Positions 1-11,365 of a stretch of 64,000 nt of DNA are shown piece by piece (within the stretch, counting starts at the first letter, position 1; each line of letters begins with the position of its first letter). This DNA comes from Mesorhabditis belari. Lineage: Eukaryota; Nematoda; Chromadorea; Rhabditida; Rhabditidae. The stretch spans positions 171,247-235,246 of the forward strand of contig CAUEEP010000100.1 of assembly GCA_958450365.1 (NCBI GenBank), in the 5' to 3' direction. A program made the translations under genes and the position numbers. Under the pieces are notes generated by a model, which saw only the letters and a list, made by a program, of their open reading frames with translations, did no database searches and was not told where the DNA came from.

Positions 1-1097
1 TGCCCAATCTTCTCAAATTCCCGATGGTAAAACTCTGCTACGATCTGGTTTTGGAAGTAATCGATGAATTGGACCCAAAAGATGTGCCCGAATTGATGAA
101 AGCTGACAGAAGATTTCGAGGGATTCTTCTCCAGAAACCAGCACGGATTCTTGGAAAACAAATCCATTTGATTCGCGTCGAGATGGATGTTCGAGATAGT
201 TGGGATGACGAGCGCAAACGCTACGAGGATCTAGTCTTCATCATGAAATTCGCAGAATCAACGCCTCTTCCATTTTATTTCTTGTCACATAAAGTCCTTC
301 TCTTGTCACAGGTTGAACGATGTTCGGTTTTGAACATTTCAGAAGATGGAAGGGGATTCATTGATACGAAGAAACTTTCGGCACTCAAGAAGGCCTTCGC
401 CAATTTGAAACAAGTCGACGAGTTGGATGTTCAGATCTATGAAGACTATTTCAACGATTGTTTGTGGAATTTAAAAGCTGAAGTCACCGATCGAGCATCA
501 TTGAGGTTTTTCGATTTACAAAATGAAGAGATGCATCAACAACTTATCTTGTCTTTGATCAATGGAAGCCTTCAAAATTGCAAAATGATCCAAGTGGATC
601 TTTATCATGTTCCTGATTTTTATCCAATAGTTTATTCGGCACTTTCGAAGACTCAACTTGAGTTATTTGTGACTGTGGTTCGTTTAGAAAATGTCAAATC
701 GACAATTGAGTTGATTCTGAATTCTGGAATTCCGAGTGGAAATAAAGAAGCGGCTTGTTTCGTGCGATTTGAAATGGCAGTTGAAATTAACAATTGGATC
801 AAGAACTTTCCCGAAATTTGTGGGGTCAGCGAACCAAACAAGACTTTCATCGTGGGTACAATGATGGAAACGCTGAGAAAACACGGGTTTATTATTCAGG
901 GTTGTGATCGTTCTGAGCCTGATCATTCTCTTCATTCTCTGGATCGTAGTCTATTCAAGAGAAGGGTTGAGCATTATGTTTCTCCTGATGGTCCATTTGA
1001 ATGCCATTTGAAAAGAATCGATGAGGAGCGTGGCTGTATTTATCTTGTGCATCGTGGCTTTTTCTTTGCCAAATATGTTTCATCAATTCAGTTCTAA
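1..1097 (+). CDS. F-box-like protein, family A copy A1 (5' end outside window)
   Basis: Open reading frame of family A, the repeated gene family of this window. The frame is open from base 3 (PNLLKFPM...), and by comparison with the other copies the true start lies about ten codons further upstream, outside the window. The N-terminal 50 residues (KLCYDLVLEVIDELDPKDVP ... DRRF) have the Leu/Asp/Arg spacing of a nematode F-box, which would bind a Skp1-type adaptor. The rest is a divergent F-box-associated region ending in the family signature GFFFAKYVSSIQF. No internal stop or frameshift is visible, so this copy may be functional. The variable linker before the signature holds one DH(S) unit, unlike the expanded repeat in copy A2. 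The F-box call rests on pattern, not on a profile search. Confidence 0.7.
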   Translation, partial: PNLLKFPMVKLCYDLVLEVIDELDPKDVPELMKADRRFRGILLQKPARILGKQIHLIRVEMDVRDSWDDERKRYEDLVFIMKFAESTPLPFYFLSHKVLLLSQVERCSVLNISEDGRGFIDTKKLSALKKAFANLKQVDELDVQIYEDYFNDCLWNLKAEVTDRASLRFFDLQNEEMHQQLILSLINGSLQNCKMIQVDLYHVPDFYPIVYSALSKTQLELFVTVVRLENVKSTIELILNSGIPSGNKEAACFVRFEMAVEINNWIKNFPEICGVSEPNKTFIVGTMMETLRKHGFIIQGCDRSEPDHSLHSLDRSLFKRRVEHYVSPDGPFECHLKRIDEERGCIYLVHRGFFFAKYVSSIQF

Positions 1098-2140
1098 CTT
1101 TGTTGGTTTATGCCCCAATACTTTGTATTTTTTCAGGTTAATTTTATGACAGCACTTATTTAGTCTATGCCACCTACTTCCAATTCTTTGCCAAAAATGT
1201 GCCTGTCGAATTTTGAATTCTTGAGTACGAGATTTTGTTTGGTGGTGTTTTATTGTGATATGTGAGTACTATTTTGTGATTTTTTTCACGTTTTACTCTG
1301 TCTATGCATGAATAAATTCTTCAATCAATAAAATCAAATTGAATAGAGTTCGACTTCCACTCTTCTTGTATTTATTGAAGAGTTTGACTTTGTTTTAAAC
1401 TTTAGAAACCCCATTCGACTTGTGATACATTTTTGATCGAATTCTCTTTGAACATGCATGAAAAGAGGAGATCGCAGAATTGAGCTGAAATATTGTTTAC
1501 CAGGTCTTGGTGTCGCATTATGGCCTTACTCTTTTTGCCTTTTGTTCCATGGTTCTGATGTAAAGACCACAAGAAAAGGCTTCATGATGGAGTAACAGAC
1601 AAATTTTAGGACAATGACAGCCATTTGGATTTGAATGCTAATGGCCAGGCAAGGCATTAAATTGTCATTGTCATTGTCATATGGTTTTAAGGCAAATTTG
1701 CCTGCTTGAGGGGCGAGGGCAAACATACAAAATATGTATAACATCATCGAGAAAACAACGATAGGGCTGGTTTTGCATCAAGTCTTTAACACCGAAAGCA
1801 AAATAAGAATTGAATGCATTGTAGATGAGATTCGATTCTTGGTTGACTGAACAGAGTGAACAGCCCGCTAGCATATAATGAGGCCATTGACTGCCTATCA
1901 TGAATGAATAAATCGACAACTAACTTATAGACCAGAGAAATGGTGATCATGAATTGGTAGACGAGGCAGAGTATCAATCCGATGGAAAACACCAAAAAGA
2001 TGGCTTTGATCTGGCTGGATGCATAATGTGAAGTTTTAGTTGGGTACAGAGTGGAGTCCAGGCTCAAAAATCTCAAATCATGTCAAGTGATTAGACGATT
2101 CGCTTTTTTTCTGCTAGAGCTTCCGATGAGAGAACTAACG
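1098..2140. repeat. Family A 3' block followed by partial small-membrane-ORF module
   Basis: This is the conserved 3' block of family A: AATAAA-type signals near 1310-1345, an imperfect stem-loop just after them, then the reverse complement of the dispersed block seen again at 20.6, 49.4 and 62.2 kb. From about 1740 to 2135 it runs into a minus-strand partial copy of module M (hydrophobic frame around 1850-2040). No further gene is seen. Confidence 0.6.
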
Positions 2141-2149
2141 ACTCATGTT

Positions 2150-2285
2150 TCGCCTTCCCGCCTTCCCGAAACGCCTGCGAGCCTGCTCAAATGCTAATGG
2201 TGACCGATTCGAATTTGATCGTTGATTTAATGTTATTTATTGTTTTGTTTGTATTTGTTTAATGAATTTATAATTGTGAATGGAT
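2150..2285 (+). mobile_element. Mariner/Tc1-type transposase C-terminal fragment
   Basis: The frame reads FPKRLRACSNANGDRFEFD then a stop, which matches the C-terminus encoded at 18050-18120 and (reverse) at 54980-55040. It is a 3' remnant only, joined directly to module M on its left. Bases 2287-2370 recur in reverse at 54487-54572, so the flank was duplicated too. Confidence 0.55.
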
Positions 2286-2289
2286 CAAG

Positions 2290-3600
2290 TGGTTTTCAAA
2301 AGGTGTTTGTTTGTCCTCGAACTCTGTTTAGGATCTATTTTGTGTAACTCAAAAGCATAAACACCTTGAAAGTGGCCGGGTTTTTCGTAGCAATCTTCTC
2401 GTGGACGTCAAACAACTCTATCAATTGTCATTTTCCCTTAAAAGTAAAATAATTTAAAGTCACGAGCTTTTAGTCATTCAAAAAGGTTCTCTAAAAAAGA
2501 AAAGCTTCATAATTGCCATACACAAGTCAGTAATTTGAGTCAAGCGGTTAATTCCAGTTCAGTGATCTCCACCCAACAAATACAGCTTTTAATGATTTGA
2601 TTTTTTTCCCGTTTTCAAAATTTATAAACAATGATCGTTGTTGGAAGCGAACGTAATGCAAATTTCAGCTGGCGTTATTTCACCGAAATCGTCACTCCAA
2701 TTCTGATGTTCCTTCCATTGACTGGTGGGCAATCGTTAAAACCCCGAATTTGCGGACAAAAAGAAGGAAAGATGAAGCGGTAGGACGCAAATTTGCTTTC
2801 GACCGAATCTCATCGAACTTTCTTTTAAAGCTTTTTAAAAATTGTCAATGCAGCAAGGTGAGAAAAAGCAATTTTTGTTTTAAAATCACTCCGTGTGTGT
2901 AAAAAGTCAGAGAATCTGGGATCGGTTTCATCACCACCGTATTAACCTAATACAGTGTAGTAGAGGTGTATTAGCTGCTCACTCGCTTGGCCCATTTTGC
3001 TCATTTTTGAGTGAGCCCTCCGCCGGTGAGCCGGGTACACCAACACTGCGTAGGTGTCCGAATCTGCAATCGGCTTTTGCCAAACGCTCCTCTATCACGA
3101 GATATTTGGCATACAATTTTTGGGATCTCTTTGTGGCGAATAGCCACTAAAAGTTATCTAACTCTGACAGCCTAAAAATTGGAAAAGTATTGAGGAAATC
3201 GGTGCGCCTTTATTTTATTTCGCGCCCCAAATCATTTATTGTTTTGTAGCTTGTTAGCTGAGTATCTTGTGTTAAAGCCTATATAACGCAACTGTTGTTC
3301 ATTTGTTTTTTGTTATCTTTCATTTTTGTTTTTTGCTTTCCTCTCATCGTGTGAAAGTTGTGTCCTAATTAGGACAAAATTGTTTCTGTTTTTATCATCG
3401 CTTTTAATTTAATTGTCGATCTTGTGTGAAAATTGCTCAAGTGAGAGCCCAAAGATTCCGAGTCAGTCGGCTATTGAATAAAGTGCTTTTTTAGTTCAAG
3501 TGAGATCAGATATCTCGAAACAAGAAATAACGTGTCTTGAGTGAAGAGTACCAAGCACGCAAAGAATATTTCTTCACACTCTTTATGAAAGTGACGCACT
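2290..3600. other. Intergenic, no gene recognised; TATA and poly(A) block at 3280-3490
   Basis: No coding sequence recognised. A CTATATAAC box near 3279 and GAATAAAG near 3476 about 200 bp apart on the same strand resemble the promoter/poly(A) spacing of a solo LTR. No flanking target duplication or matching second LTR is visible, so this stays a guess. Confidence 0.25.
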
Positions 3601-3613
3601 GTCTTCCGTCAAC

Positions 3614-3685
3614 GACCTCGGTGGTGTAGTAGTTAGTGCGCCCGTCTGCCGGGCGTATGTCCCTTTGGGTATGATGGAACTTATG
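3614..3685 (+). other. Degenerate tRNA-like sequence
   Basis: TGGTGTAGTAGTTAGTGC resembles a Pol III A box. It is followed by a perfect 5-bp anticodon-type stem (3639-3643 with 3651-3655) closing a 7-nt loop with T at the U33 position, which would give a CTG anticodon. The B box is poor and no acceptor stem closes, so this is tRNA-derived rather than a working gene. Confidence 0.35.
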
Positions 3686-3939
3686 ATGGAACAATGGTTG
3701 TGCCACCGATTGGGCCACCGATGAACATTGGCCCAAACGAGAAATTGCTCTTTGTAAGCGTCAGGGGAAATTTGCTTCATTTAAAACAAAAAAATTGTCA
3801 ACCAAACTTTCATATTTCATTTAGGATGGCCGAAAAGCGAATTGGTCACTTTTCGAAGCAGATACCACTTGGGATTTTGGAGATACGAGAATTTATCTTT
3901 GGTAATTTTAAATCTTTGCTCAATTCATTTGGACAATTT

Positions 3940-4366
3940 GACACTGCTTTTCTTGGAAACGTTTGTAGAGCACAATATCTTGTATTAGAATGATAGGTAC
4001 TTGTCGGTTACGCATCCACAGAGACTCAAATCGGTTAAACAAGGAGCTGACAACTTGTGAGGGGTGATTATGTTTAGTGAAGTACAGTGCTCGCCTAAAG
4101 TGATCAGTAGTATCAGATCAATTCATCGGGAACGAAAATCGATACCCGAGAAGACTCGCATGGGGAGGCTTAACCGAGATGAGTCTTTGTGGATGTATAA
4201 CCGAAAAGTGCCGAATGATACTTTCCAGTCAGGGCTATCCGAATAATTCGGGTTAATCCGGCAATTATCCAGAAATTTCGGATAATCAACCCGGGAATAA
4301 TTTTCATTATTCGGAATCATTCGGAAAAGTGCTCTACAAACGTTTTCAAGAAAAGCAGTGTTAAAT
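3940..4366. repeat. Foldback element with nested inverted repeats
   Basis: Outer arms of about 38 bp (3940-3978 and 4328-4366) are near-perfect inverted copies. Inside them lies a second pair (about 3994-4038 and 4170-4215). Several short palindromes based on ATTATCCG/CGGATAAT follow at 4225-4325. There is no coding capacity. It is a MITE-like foldback of unassigned class. Confidence 0.55.
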
Positions 4367-4904
4367 AGCGTATATTAAACATGAATTTAAGTTATCGTAT
4401 TTTACCTTAATTTATAAGAAAAATTATAAGAAAGATTTATAAGAAAAAGTTAACGAATCAAAACGAAAGTCCATTCCACATAATATCCCGACCCGAGTAT
4501 CACTCTTTTTTTTGTGTTTTCATCAACAATTCGAAAAGCTCCTCACGTCTGACAACCTTTTCCATGTGCTTGTTTTCTTTCCCTTTTCCCGTGATGTAGA
4601 GCGCGACCCCTTGTTGCTCGTACTGAAGCGAAAATTTTTTTATCTAATTGACTTCTTCCGTTGTTCGCTTTTTCTTCTCAGCTTCATCAGCCAATTAGTT
4701 GAGTTTTTCGATGATCGCCTCATATTTCTCGCTCGATAGTACTCGTGCGTGCTTTCTGAGTTGCCAACAATTCGAGAAACCCTAATAAATGAGGATAATC
4801 AAATAGAGTAAGTAGATCAGATTGAACTTTACGAATTTTAGCCTCGGCAACGTGCCCTCCGCCCTTGATCAATCTCTCTTCATTTCAATCTCTGTTCAAC
4901 CTCT

Positions 4905-5200
4905 TTTAATGTTCTTCTCTTGGCACAAGTGAAACGATGTTCAGTTCTAAAAATTTTTGAAAACTTGACCATTTAACAAGTAGGATGTGACGACATTCAT
5001 CTTGACAAGGAGCTTTCGGAACTCAAGAAGATCTTCGCCAGATTGAGTCCACGAGTTGGATGCGAGGATCTATGGAAACAAACTCAACGAGTATTTGAAG
5101 AATTTCAAAGCTGAAGTCATCGATCGAGCATCAGGGAAGATTGATTATTGGAAGGAAGAAGTAAGACAACAACTCTTATCAGTCATCAGCCGGAATTTCC
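4905..5200 (+). pseudogene. Family A internal fragment
   Basis: Matches the middle of family A, from the region encoding LLSQVERCSVL through LKAEVIDRAS, in broken frames and with deletions. It is more diverged than the other copies and lacks both ends, so it is an old relic. It runs into a dispersed repeat at about 5180. Confidence 0.55.
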
Positions 5201-5470
5201 CTTTGAACCCAACGTTGTTTTGGTTTCGGTTGAACCCAAAACAATCCGAAATGTGTCATTTTTGACTAATTGTAAATTGAACCTAGGCAAAAGTAAAACT
5301 ATTAACAAGGGAATGCCAGCCGGGCGTGGTGGCCGAATGACACGAGCCATCTATGATTCGACGCGGAATTTCACGCTGATTCCGAATCAGCTGATGACCA
5401 CTCTGTCAAAAGTTGTAAGCGTGCAAAGTAAAAGTAATAAAGTAATTTTATCAAAGAATGGGAAAAAAAA
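5180..5470. repeat. Dispersed repeat R2
   Basis: Contains AACGTTGTTTTGGTTTCGG, then ATTCGACGCGGAATTTCACG, then a CTCTGTCAAAAGTTGTAAG end. The same order recurs at 9840-10130 (same strand) and in reverse at 60880-61060 and 61260-61440. Diverged pieces lie at 34700-34770, 35140-35270 and 45180-45470. It is non-coding. Confidence 0.55.
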
Positions 5471-5474
5471 GCAA

Positions 5475-6150
5475 AAAGAGTGGAGCGGTAATGCGACGTC
5501 CAAAGATAGAAAATAATTTTCAGCTCAATTCTGCGATCTTGTCTACTATTTTCTCCTCTCTTCTCTTTCTCGTTCCTATGAAGTAAAGTTCTATAGCAGT
5601 ATTTACGGTACATAGAATTTACCAAAGATTTAGCTTTTTTTTGCGCAAATTCAACCTTATAAAATAGGGGTCTTTTTTCTGAATCGTGTCCGGAAGCGAA
5701 AAATGGTTTCTTGCCAAAATTTTTGTGGCCAAGCTGTCACTTTTCTTTTCTGAATTGACCAAATCTAAAAACCTCAAAAACCTCAACGAAACCATGGATT
5801 ACAGAGTTGCAAACAAAATGTGAGCCGAACAGAACTAATTTTTTTATTAACTTTTTCAATGCCAGAACACATTTTTTAGATTTCGTGAATTGACGGGGAC
5901 AAGAGTAAACATTCAAAATATGTATAACGTCATCCAGAAGACAACAATAGCGCTAGTTTTGCATCAAAATTTGAATGCTGAGAATAAATAACAATTGGAT
6001 ATATTGCAGATGAGATTCTTGGTTAATTGAACAGCTCGAATCCAGAACCCGTTAGCATATAATGAGGCCATTAACTACCTATGATAAATGAATAACTCGA
6101 TAACTAGCTTATAGCTTATGGACAAGAGAAATGGTGATGATAAAATGCGA
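5475..6150. repeat. Leader fragment, then sHSP-intron-like and module M fragments
   Basis: 5580-5840 is a piece of the family A/B leader (AAACCATGGATTACAGAGTT). 5850-5890 resembles the small-heat-shock intron 1/exon 2 boundary. 5915-6150 is a minus-strand fragment of module M. No intact gene. Confidence 0.5.
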
Positions 6151-7095
6151 TTACAATGGAATCTCAGAACGTTATAAACTTTCGAAGCTAATTGTCGTAT
6201 TTTCCTTGACGCAATTTTGTACAAGCCCTCTTTCTTGGTTTTGAAGGTGTAACCGGATTGGGAAACAGTACACCGATACTTTTCACAGGCTGTTTGTGAG
6301 AAAAAGCACACTACAAAGGTTTGGTGTCGGGGTTCGAAGCCGCTTTTACGATTTGTGCCAGATGAAGGACAAATTTGATGATCACTACCTCGAATTCCTT
6401 CTCTGGATTTTGTGTAAACGAGGTAGCTTGAAGCTTGAATGTTTGTTGACGGATTGACCTTGGCCTGAGACCTTGATGTTCGCCTGTTTCTTTTCGCAAA
6501 TTTTTTTATCAATTCGTCTTCCTGCTCACAAAGGAAAAACCGAGTCAAGTTGTCCTTTTGACTCAAGACCAAATCGATCTTATAGAGTCGGACATGGGGA
6601 TCTCAAATCCGTTTTCAGTTTTGGCAGAGCGTTTCGCAGAAGCGAGATATTTGGCATAGAAAATCACCTTGAATTTCGAGCTTCTTATGAGGCTGTCACA
6701 GGCTTCTTTAACAATTACTTCGGTGTTCGAGTGGACATTCTGCTAGACTACCGAGCCTGTTGCATTTCTGTCCCCTAGTTCGGGTCTCATTTTAACCAAA
6801 CTTTTTTTTTGCTGTTTTAAAAAACTGTTTCCTTACGTATTTTTATTGAATTATTGACTCGAGGTTTATACACGGTTTTCTGTAAATTCAGCAAATAATT
6901 TACAAAAGCTGGAACCGTCCAAAGTATCAGAATCAGTTTTTAAAAATGCAATGGATGCAGTGGTTTCAATTCAAGTCAAATTCCTCGGTGTAATTGTTTG
7001 CTACATTTACCGGAAAGAAGAAAAACTAGTATCGAAGGTGCTCGCTCTAAACCAAGTAACGAAGAGGTAGGCAAATAAAGAATTTACACAATCTT
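6150..7095. other. Repeat R4 with tRNA-like B box; no gene recognised
   Basis: 6170-6240 matches sequences at 23370-23450 (reverse) and 24700-24800. GGGGTTCGAAGCC near 6335 is a good Pol III B box without a complete tRNA fold. The rest up to 7095 shows nothing recognisable. Confidence 0.35.
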
Positions 7096-7102
7096 AATCT
7101 TA

Positions 7103-7502
7103 GTGAAACTGAAGAATGCAATCGTCTACTTTGTAAACAATGAATTGATTAAAGTGTCCAATTGTCGAGAGATGATCGATGGATCGAATCCAATCTTGAG
7201 GATTGAATCAATATCGTTGGAGAGGCAGCAATATGTCTACATAAGATTCCCAGACTCCATTCGTGCCATTCAGATAAACAATTTGTTCAAGGATTCAATG
7301 CTCAAGTTTGTCTTTTCAAGTTAACGGCATCATTTTCAAGTTCATTCATCTGTGGGCAAACGAAGATTCGACAATCAAATTTGCTGAGGAAGAATTGGAG
7401 ATGTCGTTACAAATCATCGTTGAACTTTCATTTGCGGCAAGTGTGTCGCTGAAGCTCTGTGAACCGAACACAAACTCATGGAGGCCCCGGGTGTACTGTT
7501 GA
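7103..7502 (+). pseudogene. Unrecognised coding-like sequence, one frameshift
   Basis: Two overlapping frames (7103-7324 and 7308-7502) join in the overlap to give about 130 residues of mixed composition with few low-complexity runs. It starts just after a possible acceptor (AATCTTAG) near 7102 and ends at a stop in 7500-7502. I do not recognise the protein. It could be an exon of a decayed gene or an F-box-associated relic. Confidence 0.3.
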
Positions 7503-7619
7503 GCTCGATGAATCACTCCTCGAAATATCATTTTGGCCGAGTCTTGAAGTGGTGTTTTAGCGGAGTGTACAGGGGAATCAAATGAGGCTTTGTTATGGGT
7601 TACATAATGAAATTTGGGC

Positions 7620-8540
7620 ATTGGCTTAAAGGGTCCAAGACCTTAAGTACTTGAGCTCGCGTAAACGACTAATTTTCGATTCATTCAAAAGCTTTGATTT
7701 TTCAAGAGCGATTCGCTCAAAATTCAAACTTTTTAGCACTTTTTACGAAATTTGTTTTAGTAAATGAGGCTAGCCGTATCTGAGGACTTCTAAAATCTAA
7801 ATCATCTTTCGAAGCGAGCCAAAACGAGTGATTTTTTTAATACTTTTACTTGTGAAAAATCACTTGTTTTACACTAAATTTAACTTTAAGGGGAGATGAA
7901 TCGCGAGACGAAGAGAATAAGAGCGAGAACTACGCACTAGGCACAAAAGTGATGACCAATTTGATGAAATTGAAGACCCAACGGCGGGCCATAAGGGGCC
8001 AATTTACAATTCCCCAAAAATGACCGAAACCGAAACAACGTTTGGTTGAAAGGGAAATTCTGTGCTAATGCGCGCCGTAAGTACCAGTCTTATCTTTGCC
8101 AGCTTTGGCTTCGGGTTTCCAGCTCAGAGTGTATCTTCATCCTTTGACTAGCTACCCATTTTTCTTACAAAAATTTTCATTATCAGTTGTTGTTTTGTTG
8201 CTGAATTTCTCTTTTCCATTCGTCATTTTTGATGTGGGATTGGGGAGATAAATTATAGACTAGGCAATGAAAATGAAATGAATTCGAAATTTCTTTTAGC
8301 AAGCAAAGGGTCCAATCGAGCTGATCTCTTTTTTAAAGAAAGCCTAATTCTTCCTCTACAAAATTATCGCTTGCAAATTTAAAAAGCTCTAGTTTCTGAG
8401 CTTTTCCAAGGACTCAACCGGAGATTCTCAAAACGGTATTTTGCGGATATCGCGATCTGGAAACTTTTCCCACTGAAACAACTTTTATGTCAACATCAAA
8501 AAGAAATAACATGAAGAAGATTTGAACATGAACAAAAAAA
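7620..8540. repeat. Arm of a 240-bp inverted repeat (7997-8235) in otherwise empty DNA
   Basis: 7997-8235 is the reverse complement of about 9660-9905 with scattered differences. Both arms carry the GAAACGTTGTTTCGG-type core of repeat R2. Nothing else is recognisable from 7620 to 8540. Confidence 0.5.
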
Positions 8541-8541
8541 A

Positions 8542-8730
8542 TTAGCACTGAAAATTGTCATCGTCTCGTTGGGATGCTGCAAGGCATCCCCGACAAAGCC
8601 TGGCACGTTCTTCGCCGTCATTTGAGAACCAATCAGTCAACGCGGCTGCTGGTTCCTGCCATTCCTCACCGGGTTCCTCAGTCAATGCGTCTATTTTTTT
8701 TGCACCGCATTTCTCGCAATATTTTGGCAT
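8542..8730 (-). CDS. Small zinc-ribbon-like protein, hypothetical
   Basis: A 62-codon frame from the ATG at 8730. It carries two CxxC pairs, CEKCG near the N-terminus and CRGC about 40 residues later, the spacing of a small zinc ribbon. An acidic, Trp-containing stretch lies between them. A codon in-frame upstream (GTG) is not taken as start. An acceptor-like TTACAG lies about 20 nt upstream, so it may instead be a 3' exon. The family is not recognised. Confidence 0.4.
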   Translation of the reverse strand: MPKYCEKCGAKKIDALTEEPGEEWQEPAAALTDWFSNDGEERARLCRGCLAASQRDDDNFQC

Positions 8731-8769
8731 CCTCACACTCGCTTCTGTAACTCAATTTGAGGAAAAGCA

Positions 8770-9840
8770 AAATAATTAGAGGATAGAAACAATGAAGAAA
8801 GGGCTGGGCTTATATCCGTCGTAAATCAATGCAGTTTTTTAGGGTAATCTAGTGCATAGATTCAGGGCAAATAAGTAAAAATGCCAAATGTTATTTAAAT
8901 GCAACAATTTTTACATTAGAAATTATTCTTGCAAAGTTAAATCAAAAACAATTGGAAAAAAAGTGCGAAAAAAAGGTTTTGTTTCAAGTTTGAGGAGACT
9001 GTGTTAATAGGATGGATGTCAATGTCCATAGACTACTTACTTATGGAAACTGAATGGTAAATAAGTTTGGTGAAATGTAAGCATACGAAAAAAATTGTTT
9101 CTTGAAATATTTGATGGCTTCTGGCTGTGATGGGGGATAGGGGAAACTGGATAGGGCAAAGGGGGCATGGCCTCGCTTCTCTTCGCTATCGGCAAGCGGG
9201 CCGTGCTTCAAAAACTGACCAAATAAGCCGATAACAATGATTTTCTTGCACAATTGTAAAGTTTGTATCTCCTTGGTGGAGAGTTTCCAATAGAATCGCT
9301 TCGAAATCTTTTTATCACTTTTATCATTTTATCACAATCACTTTTGCTAGGCCGCTGGTTAATGATAAAAATATGTGTTCTATCTCAAGAAATCACCCAT
9401 CCCATCTACTTTAATTTGATACCTAGACGCGCAGAAACAAACGTACTGATGTCGAGATATGAGCCGTTCTTTGTGTGTGCACTTAGATCAAAACAATGGA
9501 ACAAAAGGCAAAAGGAATGAAGTTGTAATACAACGCCAAGAGATGGTAAACAATATTTCAGATAGGAGCCATAATGTAGTTTGTACACAAATTTGCAAAC
9601 ACATCCAATTTGATGCCTTTTTCGTTTTTTCTTCTACTTCTTCGATGACTCTTTTTTCTTTTCGCGGTGATAAAATGATGACGAATGGAAAAGAGAAATT
9701 CAGCAACAAAACAACAACTGATAATGAAAATTTTTGTAAGAAAAATGGGTAGGTAGTCAAAGGATGCAGATACACTCTGAACTGGAAAGCCGAAGCCAAA
9801 GCTGACAAAGATAAGCCTAGTACTTACAGCACAGAATTGC
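8770..9840. repeat. No gene; R4 fragment and second arm of the 240-bp inverted repeat
   Basis: 8770-9330 shows nothing recognisable. 9340-9480 matches the R4/tRNA-like repeat at 24500-24600 in reverse. 9485-9600 is a piece of the family A 3' dispersed block. 9660-9905 is the partner arm of 7997-8235. Confidence 0.4.
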
Positions 9841-10565
9841 TCTTTCAACGAAACGTTGTTTCGGTTTCGGTTTAACCTAAAACTGTCATTTTTCGGGAAT
9901 TGTAAATTGAATCTAATCAAAAGTTATCTTTCCGTTCAATGCAAATCAAGCCGAATCTGTGTCTAATTAGTAGGCAAAAATAAAAATATTAACAAGGGAA
10001 TGCCAACAGAATGACACGAGCCATCTACCATTCGACGCGGAATTTCACGCTGATTCCGAATCTGCTGATGAGCACTCTGTCAAGAGTTATAAGTGTGCAA
10101 AGTAAAAGTAATAAGGTAATTTCACCAAAAAAAAGCAACAAAAGGCGAAAAAAGTGAAGCAGTAATGCGGCGCGAAGAGATGGTAAACAATATTTCACCT
10201 CAATTCTGAGATCTCCTCTTTTCACTTATGTTCAGTGGAGAAGAATTCGATCAAAAATGCATCATAGCTTCATTGGCGTTTCTAAAGCTTAAAACAAAGT
10301 CAAACTCTTCAATAAATACATGCAGCGTTGAAGTCGAACGCTATTACATTTGATTTTATTGATTGAGCCAAGCATTTATTTATGCATAGACAGAGTCAAA
10401 GGTGAAAAAATACCACAAAACACTACTGACACCATAAAACATCACCAAACAAAATTCAAATTTCGACATTTTTGGCAAAAAAGAGCAAGTAGACCTAGAC
10501 TAAATAAGTGCTGTCATAAAAGTAATCTGAAAAAATACAAAGTATTGGGGCATCAACAAACAAAG
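9840..10565. repeat. Repeat R2 followed by reversed family A 3' block
   Basis: 9840-10130 is R2. 10150-10340 is the dispersed block containing CTCAATTCTGAGATCTCCTC and the AATAAATACATGCAGCGTTG stem-loop. 10340-10565 is the family A 3' untranslated block in reverse, continuing into the A fragment at 10566. Confidence 0.55.
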
Positions 10566-10681
10566 TTAGAATTGAATCGATGAAACATATTTGGCGAAGA
10601 AAAAGCCATGGCACACAACATAAATACAGTCACGCTTCTCGTCGATTCTTTTCAAATAGCAATCAAAAGGACAATCAACAG
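10566..10681 (-). pseudogene. Family A solo 3' end
   Basis: Encodes only the last 35 or so codons of family A (PFDCYLKRIDEKRD ... FFFAKYVSSIQF and stop). The frame then runs into leader sequence (ATGGCTTATTTCCGAAAG region at 10743). About 90 percent of the gene is missing, joining the 3' end to a leader block. Confidence 0.7.
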
Positions 10682-10799
10682 AAGCACGATGACAACTTGC
10701 AAAATAGGGTTCTTTCTTCTTAATCGTCTCCGGAGTCGCAAAATGGCTTATTTCCGAAAGTTTTGTGAACAACCTCTCACCTTTCTTTTATGAATTGAC

Positions 10800-11365
10800 A
10801 AAAATTTAAAATTTCCAAAACCACAATGAAACCATGGATTACAAGTTGCAAACAAAATGTGAGCCAAACACCGAAACTAGAATTCTAAATCACAACCTCG
10901 TGGGCTACGGTACCAATTGATAAGGTAAAAGGGAAAATTTCCGCTTGAGAAATCATTCTTCTCTTCTCCCCCCTAGATATTGGTGGTCTTTTCTGCCATA
11001 TTCTGAACTTTTTGAGGTATCCCTTAGAATAGACTTTTAAATCTTTTTTAACCGCAGATCTTACTAGTTTTAAGCATTGTTTTGATGACAAATCAACTAT
11101 TTTTGGTCTACGACACGTTTTTGCTTAAAAAGCGACTGTTGAAGCTTTTTAGTCAATTTTAGCTCCTTTTAGATGCGAAAATTTGATTATTGTTGTTTAT
11201 GCACTAAAGATCATCACAAGTTTCAGAGAAATCAGAGATTTTATCCAACTTTAGCTCAAAAACCCGCATTTGTCCCCACCTTGTTGATTGTTTTTGTTTT
11301 GTAGCCAACTGTTCAGCCAGATATCTGCCGATTGTTCTTTTCTAATTTTTCAATTTTCAGGCAGA
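10800..11365 (+). promoter_or_regulatory. Conserved leader of copy A2
   Basis: The leader block found upstream of every large family A or B copy except A3. It contains the near-invariant GGTCTACGACACGTTTTTGC at 11106-11125, and ends in AATTTTTCAATTTTCAG just 5 nt before the ATG. That acceptor suits either SL trans-splicing or an upstream untranslated exon. Promoter activity is inferred only from conservation. Confidence 0.5.

Noticed and set aside
3180..3530. Solo LTR
   Set aside because: TATA and poly(A) signals are suggestive, but there is no target duplication, TG..CA ends or second copy.
11288..11365. Upstream extension of family A frames (FCSQLFSQISADC and similar) as a signal peptide
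   Set aside because: It lacks an ATG, contains the TTTTCAG acceptor, and is present in the leader of every copy as untranslated sequence.
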